A stretch of DNA of 64,000 bases from Aquimarina sp. U1-2 (GCF_017897595.1 NZ_JAGKIK010000009.1:62001-126000); one strand, 5' to 3'; numbered from the stretch's first letter, positions 39,296 through 48,315 are shown. Notes: generated by a model from the sequence alone, not told the origin. Translations and numbers: made by a program.

Positions 39296-39487
39296 GGTTT
39301 GTGTATGGCTCGTTACGTGTAAATTAGTGATTAATTTTCGGTTGAGCCACAAGCCAGATTTTTAAATTTTTCTATTTATCTTTTTGTTGGAAATCGTCAA
39401 ATTTAAAAATTTGGGCAACTTTCCAAATAAGCCTTAACTTCGGAATAATAAACTGATTATCAATTATTTATATACAGTGTTAGCACA
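39296..39487 (-). other. attC-like site A5
   Basis: Plus arms TTGTGTATGGCTCGTTACGT and TATATACAGTGTTAGCACA. Central arms AAATTTTTCTATTTA and CGTCAAATTTAAAAATTTGG. R'' (minus) TGTGCTAAC equals the complement of the cassette start GTTAGCACA. Confidence 0.82.
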
Positions 39488-39493
39488 TGTATT

Positions 39494-40018
39494 TTATCCG
39501 TTTATTTTTTCGAGCATTTTTTGCGCTCGTCCAGAAACAGATTTCCTTTCGTCCGCTGTTAATCTTTCCAAATGCGGCTCAATCCACGTTTTCAATTCCG
39601 CATCTTTTTTCGACCATTTTGTCAGCGTATCCATAGTCTGATTTAGCACAATCCAATCGTTATGATTTGCGAGATTATTTTTCATAATTTTTTTCGCCTG
39701 TTCGATTTGTTTTTCGTCCATATCTTTCTCAAGCATTCCGAACAGTTGTGATAAAGTCCATTGTGTCGAAGCTTGGTCAATTTGCGCGATGTCTGTCAAA
39801 AATCGGTCGATATAGGGTATTAGAATTGTCTTTTTGGCTTTACAAATCCGTTTCATTGCATTTGAAGTCCGCAATCGAACAATCTCGTCATTACTAAAAT
39901 AGCAGTTGAAAAGCTTATTGAAGAGTTCATTTTCAGCAAGCACTTCATCCACAATCTCAACTGTATTTCCTAATGAGTTTGAATGTCCGCCTTTTAATCT
40001 TTCTTCAAAATTTTTCAT
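39494..40018 (-). CDS. HEAT-like helical repeat protein, cassette copy 2
   Basis: 174 residues, all-helical; paralogue of 29935-30459 with most substitutions conservative. Unlike copy 1, its cassette boundaries are intact: the gene is preceded (minus) by CGTTAGCACACATATAAAAC and followed by TGTGCTAACACTG, an exact integron R'/R'' pair. No catalytic motif; function unknown. Comparison of the two flanks shows that copy 1 has lost its attC. Confidence 0.78.
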   Translation of the reverse strand: MKNFEERLKGGHSNSLGNTVEIVDEVLAENELFNKLFNCYFSNDEIVRLRTSNAMKRICKAKKTILIPYIDRFLTDIAQIDQASTQWTLSQLFGMLEKDMDEKQIEQAKKIMKNNLANHNDWIVLNQTMDTLTKWSKKDAELKTWIEPHLERLTADERKSVSGRAQKMLEKING

Positions 40019-40043
40019 TCAATCGTGATGTTTGTTTTATATG

Positions 40044-40238
40044 TGTGCTAACGTTTAGCTATGCGTAGTGCGGAAGCAGAAAACCACTGGTTTTCGAGCT
40101 AGCACTTAGCCAAAGTTTATGTTTTGTTTTTATATTTTCTAAAATACTAAATTTAATACTTTGGCGACAAACCAAATAGGCAATAACCTTTCAAATCAAA
40201 CCAAAACCCGCATTATCGCATAGGTGTTGTTCTACACC
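40044..40238 (-). other. attC-like site A6 (no mini-cassette)
   Basis: Plus: TGTGCTAACGTTTAGCTATG at the start; CGCATAGGTGTTGTTCTAC at the end. Arms GCTATGCGTAGTGCGG and CCGCATTATCGCATAG pair. Same family as truncated A15. Confidence 0.82.
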
Positions 40239-40244
40239 GTTTTT

Positions 40245-40772
40245 TTATTCCGTAATTATCTTTCTCATTTCTCTTATCGAATCGGTATAGTCAGACATTT
40301 TTCTTCCCTTACCAATATGTATAGGGCTTGTATTCATTCTGTTTGTTAAATCTTTAATAGGCATATTTTCTAAAGCTCCAAAATCATATTTCCACCAATC
40401 CAATTCATATAATCTTTGGTTTTGAAATGCAGTAGTACTTCGATCATTATCAGTCGGTAAAAAAATTAGTCCGCCAGTAATTGACTCAAGATTTTCAAAG
40501 TCCGTTATTATTCCATCATAAATTAGTTGAGCATAAAACGCATTTTTAAATATGGAATCAATGTTTTTTAAATCTGCGGATTTTATGTCAGTCAAGATTA
40601 CGTTGTATTTAGTAATTCCATTTGTCAGCAGCCAGCATTTTTTCCGGTCTACATAGAAAACCGTTGCGTTCCACTTTCCGAGTTTTCCATATTCAACATT
40701 TTGATCGGTTGAAATCAATTTTTTGATCAACTTTTCTAGTTTTTTCGTTGTATGTATTTTAGTTCGTTTCAA
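40245..40772 (-). CDS. DUF6933 family protein
   Basis: 175 residues, cytosolic. The text KRTKIHTTKKLEKLI, GKWNATVFYVDRKKCWLLTN and TKYNVILTDIKSADL matches what I know as DUF6933, a small alpha/beta protein of unknown function frequent in mobile contexts. Cassette gene between A6 (3') and element R3 (5'). The first bases TTCTACTCC are complementary to the R'' side GTTCTACACC with one mismatch. Confidence 0.72.
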   Translation of the reverse strand: MKRTKIHTTKKLEKLIKKLISTDQNVEYGKLGKWNATVFYVDRKKCWLLTNGITKYNVILTDIKSADLKNIDSIFKNAFYAQLIYDGIITDFENLESITGGLIFLPTDNDRSTTAFQNQRLYELDWWKYDFGALENMPIKDLTNRMNTSPIHIGKGRKMSDYTDSIREMRKIITE

Positions 40773-40780
40773 TGGAGTAG

Positions 40781-40961
40781 AATGTGCGGGCGGCTATGGC
40801 GTGTTCTTTTGTGCAAAATAGTGATTTTGCTCAAAAGTATGCGCTATAGCAGCCAGTTCTTGTCCGTTCTCCGCTCCTGGCGGTGACGGGCGAGGACTGG
40901 CAGGCGTAGCCGCCCGCACATTCGAGTCCATACGGAGCGTAGCGGAGTATGGACTCGAACG
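40781..40961 (-). repeat. ORF-less mini-cassette element R3 (181 bp variant)
   Basis: Arm B variant TAGTGATTTTGCTCAAAAG; arm A variant CTCCTGGCGGTGACGGGCGA; base of stem GGCAGGCGTAGCCGCCCGC. Same fold as the other copies. Confidence 0.9.
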
Positions 40962-41087
40962 TCTCGTATAAGCGCAGTAGCGGGATTTATGCAACTGCTT
41001 TTCGGTTGAAAAGATAGTTAAATAAAACAATAGCGGTTCAAGTTTGCACCTGAACCGCTATTGCGTTTATACATTGTTGGCATTTCG
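40962..41087 (-). other. attC-like site A7
   Basis: Plus arms CTCGTATAAGCGCAGTAGCG and CGCTATTGCGTTTATACATT, then GTTGGCATTTCG. R'' of the DHFR-like/AraC cassette: GGCATT is matched by TTGGCATTC at its start behind R4. Same family as A4 and A16. Confidence 0.82.
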
Positions 41088-41091
41088 TATT

Positions 41092-41631
41092 TTATTTTTT
41101 CCGTATATACCTACTCTGCGTTATTTGGTTTAAGAACACTTTTGTCTGAGTTAATTCAAACTCCAATTTATTAGGCAACTCATCAAACAAAGGAAACCCT
41201 CTGCCAAGTATTACAGGTATCCTGGAAATAATAATTTCATCTATCAAATCTTCCTTAAGGAAACTTTGTATGGTAGAACCACCATCAATATACAAACCAT
41301 AATGTCCTCTTTCGTGAATCTGTTTTAACACCTCAGTTAGTGGGCCATTCACTAAAAAAGCTTTTTCTCTATGGCTTTCGGGTATCGTTTTTAAACTGCG
41401 ACTCAAGACAAAAACGGGCTTTTCATAAGGCCAATCTATATCAAATCCTAGGATGGTTTCAAAAGTATTTCTTCCCATCACGAGTGCATCAACACTCGAC
41501 ATAAATTCCACATAGCCATTATCTTCATTGTTTGGGTTAGGTACTGAATACAACCAATCTAGGCCTCCGTTCTTGTCAGCAATAAATCCATCAAGACTAG
41601 TGGCAATAAAAACTTTGTTCGCTTTGTCCAT
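41092..41631 (-). CDS. Dihydrofolate-reductase-like protein (RibD C-terminal family)
   Basis: About 179 residues from the ATG at 41631 (another ATG lies 9 bp upstream). Family motifs: KVFIATSLDGFIADKNGGLDWL at the N-terminus, ALVMGRNTFETILGF, and YGLYIDGGSTIQSFLKEDLIDEIIISRIPVILGRG (NADPH-site Gly-Gly). Such proteins reduce pteridine-like or unknown substrates and are often found next to AraC regulators. It shares a cassette with the upstream AraC gene; only ~60 bp with no attC lies between them, so this is a genuine two-gene cassette. Confidence 0.88.
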   Translation of the reverse strand: MDKANKVFIATSLDGFIADKNGGLDWLYSVPNPNNEDNGYVEFMSSVDALVMGRNTFETILGFDIDWPYEKPVFVLSRSLKTIPESHREKAFLVNGPLTEVLKQIHERGHYGLYIDGGSTIQSFLKEDLIDEIIISRIPVILGRGFPLFDELPNKLEFELTQTKVFLNQITQSRYIRKK

Positions 41632-41695
41632 AACTATCATTTAGAATTAAAAGCACAAAGTTCATTTTTCTGAGGCGAAAAAAATTGTACAGATT

Positions 41696-42451
41696 TTACC
41701 TTTTGGAAGGAATTAGGTGTTGCTTTGGGCTGTAGCCGCAAAACTTATTAAAGGTCCTTATAAAATGCGATTGGTCATAAAACCCTGATTTTAAAGCTAT
41801 ATCCGTTAAATTAAAGCATGTTTCATTTTCTATTAAATCAATTGCCTGATTTACTTTGTTCAATTGAAAGTATTCATTTGGTGTAAGACAATAATATTTT
41901 TTAAATTTTTGAATGAAACCCTTCTGAGAGATAGAAATACTTGCATTAAAATCTCGAATTGAACCTTTACTCAAATTGCTTCTTGAAATAAATTCTTCAA
42001 ATCTAATGAAGTCTAAATCTATTTGGTTCTTGGTAAATATATCCAATAGGTGTTTCTCTGCTTTTTTAAAAGTCGGTTTCTCGGAAGCTATAATTGTTTC
42101 TTGAATTACTTCGGAAAGTTGTTCAAAGTTTTTTGTCCCAAAATTATTCATCAATATACCGAAACAATAAGGCTTCAGAAGAATACCTACACTTCTATAT
42201 GTTCCTGAGATTTTCGTAATAAAAGGTCGAGTTTTTAGCCCTGATATTATTTGATATGACTGACTACCTGAATAATACTCTACATTCTGTCCGCTAACTG
42301 AAAACGTGTCTCCATAGTTAAAGATTAACTCGGTAAACAATGCAGCGTAATGACTAGATTCAATAGATAGGTTTGAGTCATACCCATACCATATTAGATT
42401 CACAAATCTATTCAGTGGAATATTCGGTCTGTATGTTTTGGTTATTTCCAA
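41696..42451 (-). CDS. AraC family transcriptional regulator
   Basis: 251 residues. The N-terminal sensing domain (DUF6597-like: YRPNIPLNRFVNLIWYGYD) is followed by a C-terminal double HTH (KFKKYYCLTPNEYFQLNKVNQAIDLI, LTDIALKSGFYDQSHFIRTFNKFCGYSPKQ). Cotranscribed with the DHFR-like gene in one cassette, which it probably controls (inference). The 5' boundary is TTGGCATTC next to R4. Confidence 0.88.
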   Translation of the reverse strand: MEITKTYRPNIPLNRFVNLIWYGYDSNLSIESSHYAALFTELIFNYGDTFSVSGQNVEYYSGSQSYQIISGLKTRPFITKISGTYRSVGILLKPYCFGILMNNFGTKNFEQLSEVIQETIIASEKPTFKKAEKHLLDIFTKNQIDLDFIRFEEFISRSNLSKGSIRDFNASISISQKGFIQKFKKYYCLTPNEYFQLNKVNQAIDLIENETCFNLTDIALKSGFYDQSHFIRTFNKFCGYSPKQHLIPSKR

Positions 42452-42482
42452 TAAATTCGAACTCTTGGTTTATATGAATGCC

Positions 42483-42662
42483 AATGTGCGGGCGGCTATG
42501 GCGTGTTCTTTTGTGCAAAATAGTAATTTTGCTTCAAAAGTATGCGCTATAGCGGTCAGTTCTTGTCCGTTCTCCGCTCCCGGCGGTGACGGGCAAGGAC
42601 TGGCGCGCAGCCGCCCGCACATTCGAGTCCATACGGAGCGTAGCGGAGTATGGACTCGAACG
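42483..42662 (-). repeat. ORF-less mini-cassette element R4 (180 bp)
   Basis: Consensus-type copy: GCGCTATAGCGGTCAG and CTCCGCTCCCGGCGGTGACG. Located exactly between A8 and the AraC cassette start. Confidence 0.92.
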
Positions 42663-42788
42663 GTCTAGGCTATGAGTAATTGCGTGGGTTAGCACTCAAC
42701 TTTGTAAGTATATACCAAACTAAAATCCGCGAGGATTTTCAGAAGTAGGCGAGAACAAGCAATTACTTATAGCCATTGTTGTGCTTTC
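42663..42788 (-). other. attC-like site A8
   Basis: Plus arms TCTAGGCTATGAGTAATTGC and GCAATTACTTATAGCC, then ATTGTTGTGCTTTC. R'' AAGCACAAC (minus) is complementary to TTGTGCTTC at the start of the DUF6090 cassette behind R5. Confidence 0.82.
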
Positions 42789-42789
42789 G

Positions 42790-43554
42790 TTATTTATTCT
42801 GGTCTTCCTTTATCTCGTGTAAAATCCCTTCAATTTCTTTTTTTAATCCTGATAAATAATTGTCATTATTTGCCCCTACGATAGTCATATAGTAATCTAA
42901 AAGATAGTTCTCAAATTCAATTGATTCAAAAATCTCTTTTACATTTGTATTTTCTGAAATTGATTGATGTTCAAATTCGCTACCAAATGATTTCATAATA
43001 TTTCTAACGCTACCTTTTTTATAATATAATTTTTGTAAATCAGTTTTGATAGAATTAGCCACACTCTCTTGTTGTTTGTAAAACCCCATTGAACTTTCAA
43101 ATGATGCCAAGTGTTCTCTTAATCGCTCGTTTTGGAATAAATCAAGTTTTCCAGAGCTTAATATATCGGTCAAAACTCCATTTGAAGGCTCATAATTTAA
43201 AGAGGTGCCAAAAATTTTAGAAAATAATTTAAAAATTGTTTGATTACTCACAGTATCCGAAATGCTCTTATCAAAGAGTGGTACCATCTCATTAACGGCA
43301 TCAATACGTTGCTGATTTTCTTGAATTTCATTATTCACTTTAGTCAGGTTATTTTTAAATTCCGATTCAAGCAATAATAAATATTTCTGTTCAATTTTTC
43401 TTTGTTTTTTGTAATTGCTAGCGTTGTTAATTTGAAGTGCAATCAAAATTCCGATAACAACAAGAATAATTTCGCCAATCGCATATATCAGATACTTACT
43501 AAATTTATTATCAATAAGCATTTTTTGTCTAATTTTTCTAAAGAATTTTATCAT
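42790..43554 (-). CDS. DUF6090 family membrane protein
   Basis: 254 residues. The N-terminus MIKFFRKIRQKMLIDNKFSKYLIYAIGEI is followed by a single membrane helix (VVIGILIALQINN), the hallmark of DUF6090. The rest is a helical, probably coiled, extracytoplasmic region. DUF6090 genes are abundant in Flavobacteria; function unknown. Cassette gene between A8 and R5. Confidence 0.82.
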   Translation of the reverse strand: MIKFFRKIRQKMLIDNKFSKYLIYAIGEIILVVIGILIALQINNASNYKKQRKIEQKYLLLLESEFKNNLTKVNNEIQENQQRIDAVNEMVPLFDKSISDTVSNQTIFKLFSKIFGTSLNYEPSNGVLTDILSSGKLDLFQNERLREHLASFESSMGFYKQQESVANSIKTDLQKLYYKKGSVRNIMKSFGSEFEHQSISENTNVKEIFESIEFENYLLDYYMTIVGANNDNYLSGLKKEIEGILHEIKEDQNK

Positions 43555-43582
43555 TGATTATTGGTATCTGATCATGAAGCAC

Positions 43583-43762
43583 AATGTGCGGGCGGCTATG
43601 GCGTGTTCTTTTGTGCAAAATAGTAATTTTGCTTCAAAAGTATGCGCTATAGCGGTCAGTTCTTGTCCGTTCTCCGCTCCCGGCGGTGACGGGCAAAGAC
43701 TGGCGCGCAGCCGCCCGCACATTCGAGTCCATACGGAGCGTAGCGGAGTATGGACTCGAACG
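43583..43762 (-). repeat. ORF-less mini-cassette element R5 (180 bp)
   Basis: Consensus-type copy; one change in arm A (GACGGGCAAAGACTGG). It follows TTGTGCTTC of the DUF6090 cassette start. Confidence 0.92.
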
Positions 43763-43822
43763 TTTAGTATATGAAGCGTAGCATCCCGCAGGGTGCTATG
43801 ATTTCATATACATTGTTCTCTG
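43763..43822 (-). other. attC-like site A9 (outer site of nested cassette)
   Basis: Short 60-bp site on plus: TTTAGTATATGAAGCGTAGC, CCCGCAGGG, GCTATGATTTCATATACA, then TTGTTCTCTGC. The GCAGAGAAC (minus) is the complement of the TTCTCTGC found beyond the Hen1 gene at 47966-47973, so the outer cassette spans both Hen1 and Pnkp. Confidence 0.78.
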
Positions 43823-43847
43823 CTGGCTTTCTTTTCATTCGTTTCTT

Positions 43848-43923
43848 TCAACGTTGGCTTACAGCTCTTTGCAACCGCAGGAACGAGGATTGCAATGTGC
43901 TGTAAATTGCGTTGGCTGTTATA
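43848..43923 (-). other. attC-like site A10 (inner site)
   Basis: Plus: CAACGTTGGCTTACAGC, TTTGCAACC, GGATTGCAA, GCTGTAAATTGCGTTGGCTG. It lies ~25 bp from A9 with no gene between, making an empty spacer. It is matched by A11 at the other end of the Hen1-Pnkp pair. Confidence 0.75.
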
Positions 43924-46498
43924 ATCTTGGGTCAACATCTTCACTTTCCAATGCTAATACTCCAAAAACACTTTCGTGTATTCTTCTTAAAGGTTCTTTT
44001 CTCACAAACCTTTCCAATCCTTCTATTCCTAATGCAAATTCTCTCAAAGCCAAAGAACGCTTTCTTGACAGTCCTCTGTTTTTAAGTCTTTGCATATTTT
44101 CTGGTAAATCATATTCAGGTCCATAAATTATTCTTAGATATTCACTTCCTCTGCATTTGACGGCAGGTTGTAATAAACCTTCCTTACCATATGAAATAAA
44201 ATCAAAAGATTTTACGACCATTCCTTCTCCACCTTTATCTGTCATCTCTGTCCACCAATCAACAGCTTTCTGCACACTCTCTTTGTCAGTCGTCTCAACA
44301 ACTTTGTAAGGTGTAATTCTAAATATTTTTTCATCAGCAAGACAAACTTCTTTGATGTTTTCCATATGCCAGTGATGGTCTTTATCAACGTGTACAGCTC
44401 CTTCTGTTCCAAGAATATGAAATGGTGCTAATTTGTAATCTTCCACAGAATTAACATTCCAACAATAATTTCTGTAAGCATCTATGAATTTAGAAACCGC
44501 TTTTTTCTTGTAGCTAAATTTATCTAAAATAGTTTCAACATCTTTAATTCCTCTGTCTTTTGTCTTTTGAAGTATTTGCTCAACAGCTATTAAAGAGTTT
44601 TTGGCAGAAGAACCAACGGAAGCATATTGGTCTTTTAATAAAGACTGAGCTTTTGCGGACCAAGGCATTAATTCCGCATCTAAGCAAACCCAATCAGTTT
44701 GGAATTTATCCCAAAATCCTGATTTGGTTAATGCTTTTTGAACTCTTTCCAAAAATTCTTTTTCTAAGACACTATCATTGAAGAAGTTTCGACCAGTTCT
44801 TGTGTAACAAATTCCAATCCCCTCATTTTCAATTCCGAAACGATTCAAAACAGTCTCTTCATTTTTACAAACCACTAAAATGGCACGTGACCCCATATGT
44901 TTTTCTTCACAAACAATCTTTTCAATTCCTCTTTTTCTAAAGTAATTGATAGCTTGTTCAGGGTGTTCTAAATAGTTCGGCAATTCACTTGTAGCACAAG
45001 GTGACATTGTTGGTGGTAAATAAATGAGCCACTTAGGATTGATGGCAAAACGACTCATTACTTCTAACGCTGCAATAGAGTTTTCTTCTCTGATGGTCAA
45101 ATTATTTCGAAGCCGTGTTTGCACAATTCGTTTTCCTATAACATCATCAATGTTCAATAAATCATCATATTCTTGTTGGTGACTTAGGTTAGATTCTACT
45201 TCTAATTCCAATGGTTTTACTGGTTCTGAATAAACTTTAGCAGCTTTAACAGAAATTAATTCTTCTTCGGGATAGCGTAAGGCTGTCAGTTCTCCACCGA
45301 ATACGCAACCAGTGTCAATATCAATAGTTTTATTGAGCCATTCTGCTTTTGGAACAGGTGTATGTCCATATATAACTTTGGCTTTCCCTCTATATTCAGA
45401 AGCCCAATTGTACCTAACAGGTAAACCGAATTCGTCAATTTCTCCCGTAGTTTCTCCATATAAACAAAATGACCTAACTGCACCGGAACCTCTCCCTTGC
45501 ATTTCTTCTTTTATACCAGCGTGTGCCACAGCCAACTTTCCATCATCTAAAATATAGTGGCTGATTAGGCTGTATAAAAACTCTTTAACATCTGCTATAA
45601 ATTCAGGCGACTCGTTTTCCAATTGTTCCATTGTCTCAGCTAAACCGTGTTTTAACTGAACATTTTTGCCTTTTAATTTCTTTTGAAGTTTTAGGTCGTG
45701 ATTTCCAGGAACGCAAAGTGCTGAACCACTTCTGACCATACTCATCACTAATTTTAGAACCGCTGGCGAATTCGGACCTCTGTCCACTAAGTCACCTAAA
45801 AATATCACTTGTCTATTTTCAGGATGTTTTATTTCCAATCCGTAATTCTTTCCATCATTGTCAATAGAATTAATGTTATAACCCAGTTTTTCTAAGAGTG
45901 TAATTGTTTCATCATAGCAACCGTGAATATCTCCAATAATGTCAAAAGGTCCTTGAAGTTCTTTTTTATCGTTGTAGAGTTTTTCTCTAATGATTCCAGT
46001 TACGGAATCTACTTCTTCTTCACTTTTTAAAACGTATATTTTTCTGAAGCCTTCTCTTTTAAGTCCTTTTATCGACCTTTTGAGTTGCTGTTTTTGTTGT
46101 CTTATTACGTGATTTCCAAAGTTTCTATCTTCTCGACTTTCATTTCTATCTTCACAAATTCTTTGAGGTAAATCTAAAACAATGGCAACTGGTAAGGTGT
46201 GATATTGTCTTGCAAGATTAATTAAACCTTTTCGGGCTTCGTTTTGTACGTTTGTAGCATCTACAACTGTTAAATGTCTGTTTTTTAGTCTTTTGCCAAT
46301 GACGAAGTTCAGTACATCAAATGCATCATTTGTAGCACTTTGACTGTTCTCGTCATTTGATACAATTCCTCTACACACGTCAGAAGAAACGACTTCGTGT
46401 TTGCCAAAATGCTTTTTAGCAAATGTGCTTTTTCCTGAACCAGAAGCACCAATAAGTAATACTAATGATAATTCGGGTACTTTAATTTCCATATTCAA
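43919..46498 (-). CDS. pnkp: Bacterial polynucleotide kinase-phosphatase-ligase Pnkp (RNA repair)
   Basis: 859 residues, close to the ~870 of characterised bacterial Pnkp. Three domains: a 5' kinase (about 1-170) with P-loop GASGSGKSTFAKKHF; a binuclear metallophosphatase (about 185-430) with DIIGDIHGCYDE, FLGDLVDRGPNSP and VPGNHDLKLQ; and a C-terminal adenylyltransferase/ligase domain with CEEKHMGSRAILVV (candidate Lys of the KxxG-like motif) and KGGEGMVVKS. With Hen1 it heals, seals and methylates RNA cut by ribotoxins (established for bacterial Pnkp/Hen1). Its start overlaps the end of hen1 by 17 bp, so the pair is translationally coupled. Confidence 0.95.
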   Translation of the reverse strand: MNMEIKVPELSLVLLIGASGSGKSTFAKKHFGKHEVVSSDVCRGIVSNDENSQSATNDAFDVLNFVIGKRLKNRHLTVVDATNVQNEARKGLINLARQYHTLPVAIVLDLPQRICEDRNESREDRNFGNHVIRQQKQQLKRSIKGLKREGFRKIYVLKSEEEVDSVTGIIREKLYNDKKELQGPFDIIGDIHGCYDETITLLEKLGYNINSIDNDGKNYGLEIKHPENRQVIFLGDLVDRGPNSPAVLKLVMSMVRSGSALCVPGNHDLKLQKKLKGKNVQLKHGLAETMEQLENESPEFIADVKEFLYSLISHYILDDGKLAVAHAGIKEEMQGRGSGAVRSFCLYGETTGEIDEFGLPVRYNWASEYRGKAKVIYGHTPVPKAEWLNKTIDIDTGCVFGGELTALRYPEEELISVKAAKVYSEPVKPLELEVESNLSHQQEYDDLLNIDDVIGKRIVQTRLRNNLTIREENSIAALEVMSRFAINPKWLIYLPPTMSPCATSELPNYLEHPEQAINYFRKRGIEKIVCEEKHMGSRAILVVCKNEETVLNRFGIENEGIGICYTRTGRNFFNDSVLEKEFLERVQKALTKSGFWDKFQTDWVCLDAELMPWSAKAQSLLKDQYASVGSSAKNSLIAVEQILQKTKDRGIKDVETILDKFSYKKKAVSKFIDAYRNYCWNVNSVEDYKLAPFHILGTEGAVHVDKDHHWHMENIKEVCLADEKIFRITPYKVVETTDKESVQKAVDWWTEMTDKGGEGMVVKSFDFISYGKEGLLQPAVKCRGSEYLRIIYGPEYDLPENMQRLKNRGLSRKRSLALREFALGIEGLERFVRKEPLRRIHESVFGVLALESEDVDPRL

Positions 46499-47879
46499 AA
46501 ATTGCCATTTGTGAAGGTGCTCCTACTTTTTTGTCTTCCTCGCCAATTGGTAAGAATTGCACATTATAATTATTTGTTTCTGCTACTTTTTTTGCCCAAG
46601 TTTCGAATTCTGCCCTTGACCATTCAAATCTATGGTCGATATGTCGCATTGTATCAGCTTCCATATTTTCAAAAAGCACGTTGTATTCTCCGTTCGGTGT
46701 TGTTAAAACAACTGTTTTGGGTTTAGCACATTCAAAAACAACTCTTTCAAAAGATTTTAGCCTGTTCTCGTCAAGGTGTTCAATTACCTCTACAATTGCT
46801 GCTGCATCAAATCCTTCTAATCGTTTGTCTTTATAGGTTAAAGCACCTTGAAACAGATTGATTCGTTCTTTTTGTCTTGGTGCCATTTCGTCCCAATGTA
46901 ATCTGTCTTTACATTTCGTTAATTCTTGGTACGAAACATCCATTCCAGTTATATTACCAAATTGTTTTTCCTTTAATAACATTCGAATGAGTTTTCCTTC
47001 GCCACAGCCTAAATCAAGTACGCTGTTAGCACCTGATTCTTTTAGTTTGCTCAAAACCAATGACAATCTTTGTTGATGTAAAGTCTCTTTTTTCTTTACT
47101 TCCTCTGAATCTGTTTCTTCCTGCAACTCCTTTGATTCGTCATCATCATTCAATCGCTCCAACGCCTGTCTTGAAAGAGAAGTAAGATTAAAAAGATAGC
47201 GTCTTGTAATTTGTTCTTTTTCGGGATGGTCAGATAGCCAACCCTTTCCTTTTTCTAATAGTTTTTCAATCTCATTCTGACTTACATAATAATGTTTGTC
47301 ATTGTCCAATGCTGGAATCATAACGTATAAATGAGACAATAATTCTTGAAGCGTAGTGGTATGATTTAGTTTTAATGTAAAGTATTTACTGTCTCCCCAA
47401 TTCACGAATTTGTCGTCCAAAATATGTCTTCCTAACTCCACTTTATAACCAAGAGGTTCAAACATCTTTCGAATGAGGATTTCTCCGCCTTTTGGGGCAG
47501 GCAATACTGAAATAGTAACTTCAAATGGCATTTTAATATTTACTAATTCGGGTTTTTTACTACACTTACCATTCATTGCGGTTGAAAACGCTTTAGCAAT
47601 GGCAACACTCATAAATGAAGAAGCTACATAAGGTCTGTCATTAACGTATTGTCCAAGAGAAAAGCCCTTCCCAGATAAGTTTCTGCCACCTCTCACCATA
47701 TCAATTGGGTCAATATCCAATAATAAAGAAGCGGTAGTTCTTTCATCTGAATTTTCTGGATAAAATATATGTGCTTTTCCAATCGACAAATCAATGGATT
47801 GCAATTTGTCGGGATGTTTATGCAGCAAATACCCTAAGTCAGTTGCTGGTTTATGTGTCGTAGTTATGTTTAGTAACAT
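46482..47879 (-). CDS. hen1: Hen1: RNA 3'-terminal ribose 2'-O-methyltransferase and Pnkp ligase activator
   Basis: 465 residues. The N-terminal half (about 1-240) is the ligase-activating domain that joins Pnkp. The C-terminal half is the methyltransferase, with SVLDLGCGEGKLIRMLL near residue 290 (SAM site) and the metal-binding set EVIEHLDE ... MRHIDHRFEW expected for Hen1. It marks the repaired 3' end so that the same ribotoxin cannot cut again (established knowledge). It is first of a two-gene unit and is preceded by attC-like A11 and element R6. Confidence 0.94.
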   Translation of the reverse strand: MLLNITTTHKPATDLGYLLHKHPDKLQSIDLSIGKAHIFYPENSDERTTASLLLDIDPIDMVRGGRNLSGKGFSLGQYVNDRPYVASSFMSVAIAKAFSTAMNGKCSKKPELVNIKMPFEVTISVLPAPKGGEILIRKMFEPLGYKVELGRHILDDKFVNWGDSKYFTLKLNHTTTLQELLSHLYVMIPALDNDKHYYVSQNEIEKLLEKGKGWLSDHPEKEQITRRYLFNLTSLSRQALERLNDDDESKELQEETDSEEVKKKETLHQQRLSLVLSKLKESGANSVLDLGCGEGKLIRMLLKEKQFGNITGMDVSYQELTKCKDRLHWDEMAPRQKERINLFQGALTYKDKRLEGFDAAAIVEVIEHLDENRLKSFERVVFECAKPKTVVLTTPNGEYNVLFENMEADTMRHIDHRFEWSRAEFETWAKKVAETNNYNVQFLPIGEEDKKVGAPSQMAIFEYGN

Positions 47880-47896
47880 TTATTCATTTTTATTTT

Positions 47897-47960
47897 TAGC
47901 GTTGGCAAAAAAAGCAATGTGTGCGATAGCACTCTTTGCTTTTGTGCGGTTGGCTGTTTT
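47897..47960 (-). other. attC-like site A11 (inner site upstream of Hen1)
   Basis: Plus: GCGTTGGCAAAAAAAGCAAT, GTGCGATAGCAC, TTGCTTTTGTGCGGTTGGC, then TGTTTTAGC. Short hairpin class like A10; the end GGTTGGCTGTTTTA is a direct repeat of GCGTTGGCTGTTATA at A10. The two sites flank Hen1-Pnkp in direct orientation. Confidence 0.7.
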
Positions 47961-47971
47961 AGCTTGCAGAG

Positions 47972-48151
47972 AACGTGCGGGCGGCTATGGCGTGTTCTTT
48001 TGTGCAAAATAGTAATTTTGCTTCAAAAGTATGCGCTATAGCGGTCAGTTCTTGTCCGTTCTCCGCTCCCGGCGGTGACGGGCAAGGACTGGCGCGCAGC
48101 CGCCCGCACATTCGAGTCCATACGGAGCGTAGCGGAGTATGGACTCGAACG
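47972..48151 (-). repeat. ORF-less mini-cassette element R6 (180 bp)
   Basis: Starts AACGTGCGGG instead of AATGTGCGGG, so on the minus strand its junction reads GCAC-GTT-CTCTGC with a canonical GTT core. The remainder is consensus. Confidence 0.92.
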
Positions 48152-48315
48152 CAAAATATATGAATCGGAGCAAGGCAAGTATGCCTGAACCAATTGATCT
48201 ATCCGTGCATTTTTATTTCTTATTTAATTTATAAAAATCTAGCGCTATTACAAAAAGGAAATGACCTTTTGATCTAACACTAAATTGCTCTGATTTTATA
48301 TATAATGTTCTAAGC
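48152..48315 (-). other. attC-like site A12
   Basis: Plus: CAAAATATATGAATCGGAGC at the start and GATTTTATATATAATG TTCTAAGCAG at the end. R'' GCTTAGAAC (minus) includes the TIR gene stop codon and is complementary to TTCTAAGC behind R7. Confidence 0.82.

Noticed and set aside
44560..45557. Plus-strand ORFs within Pnkp
   Set aside because: Antisense shadows of a well-supported conserved gene.
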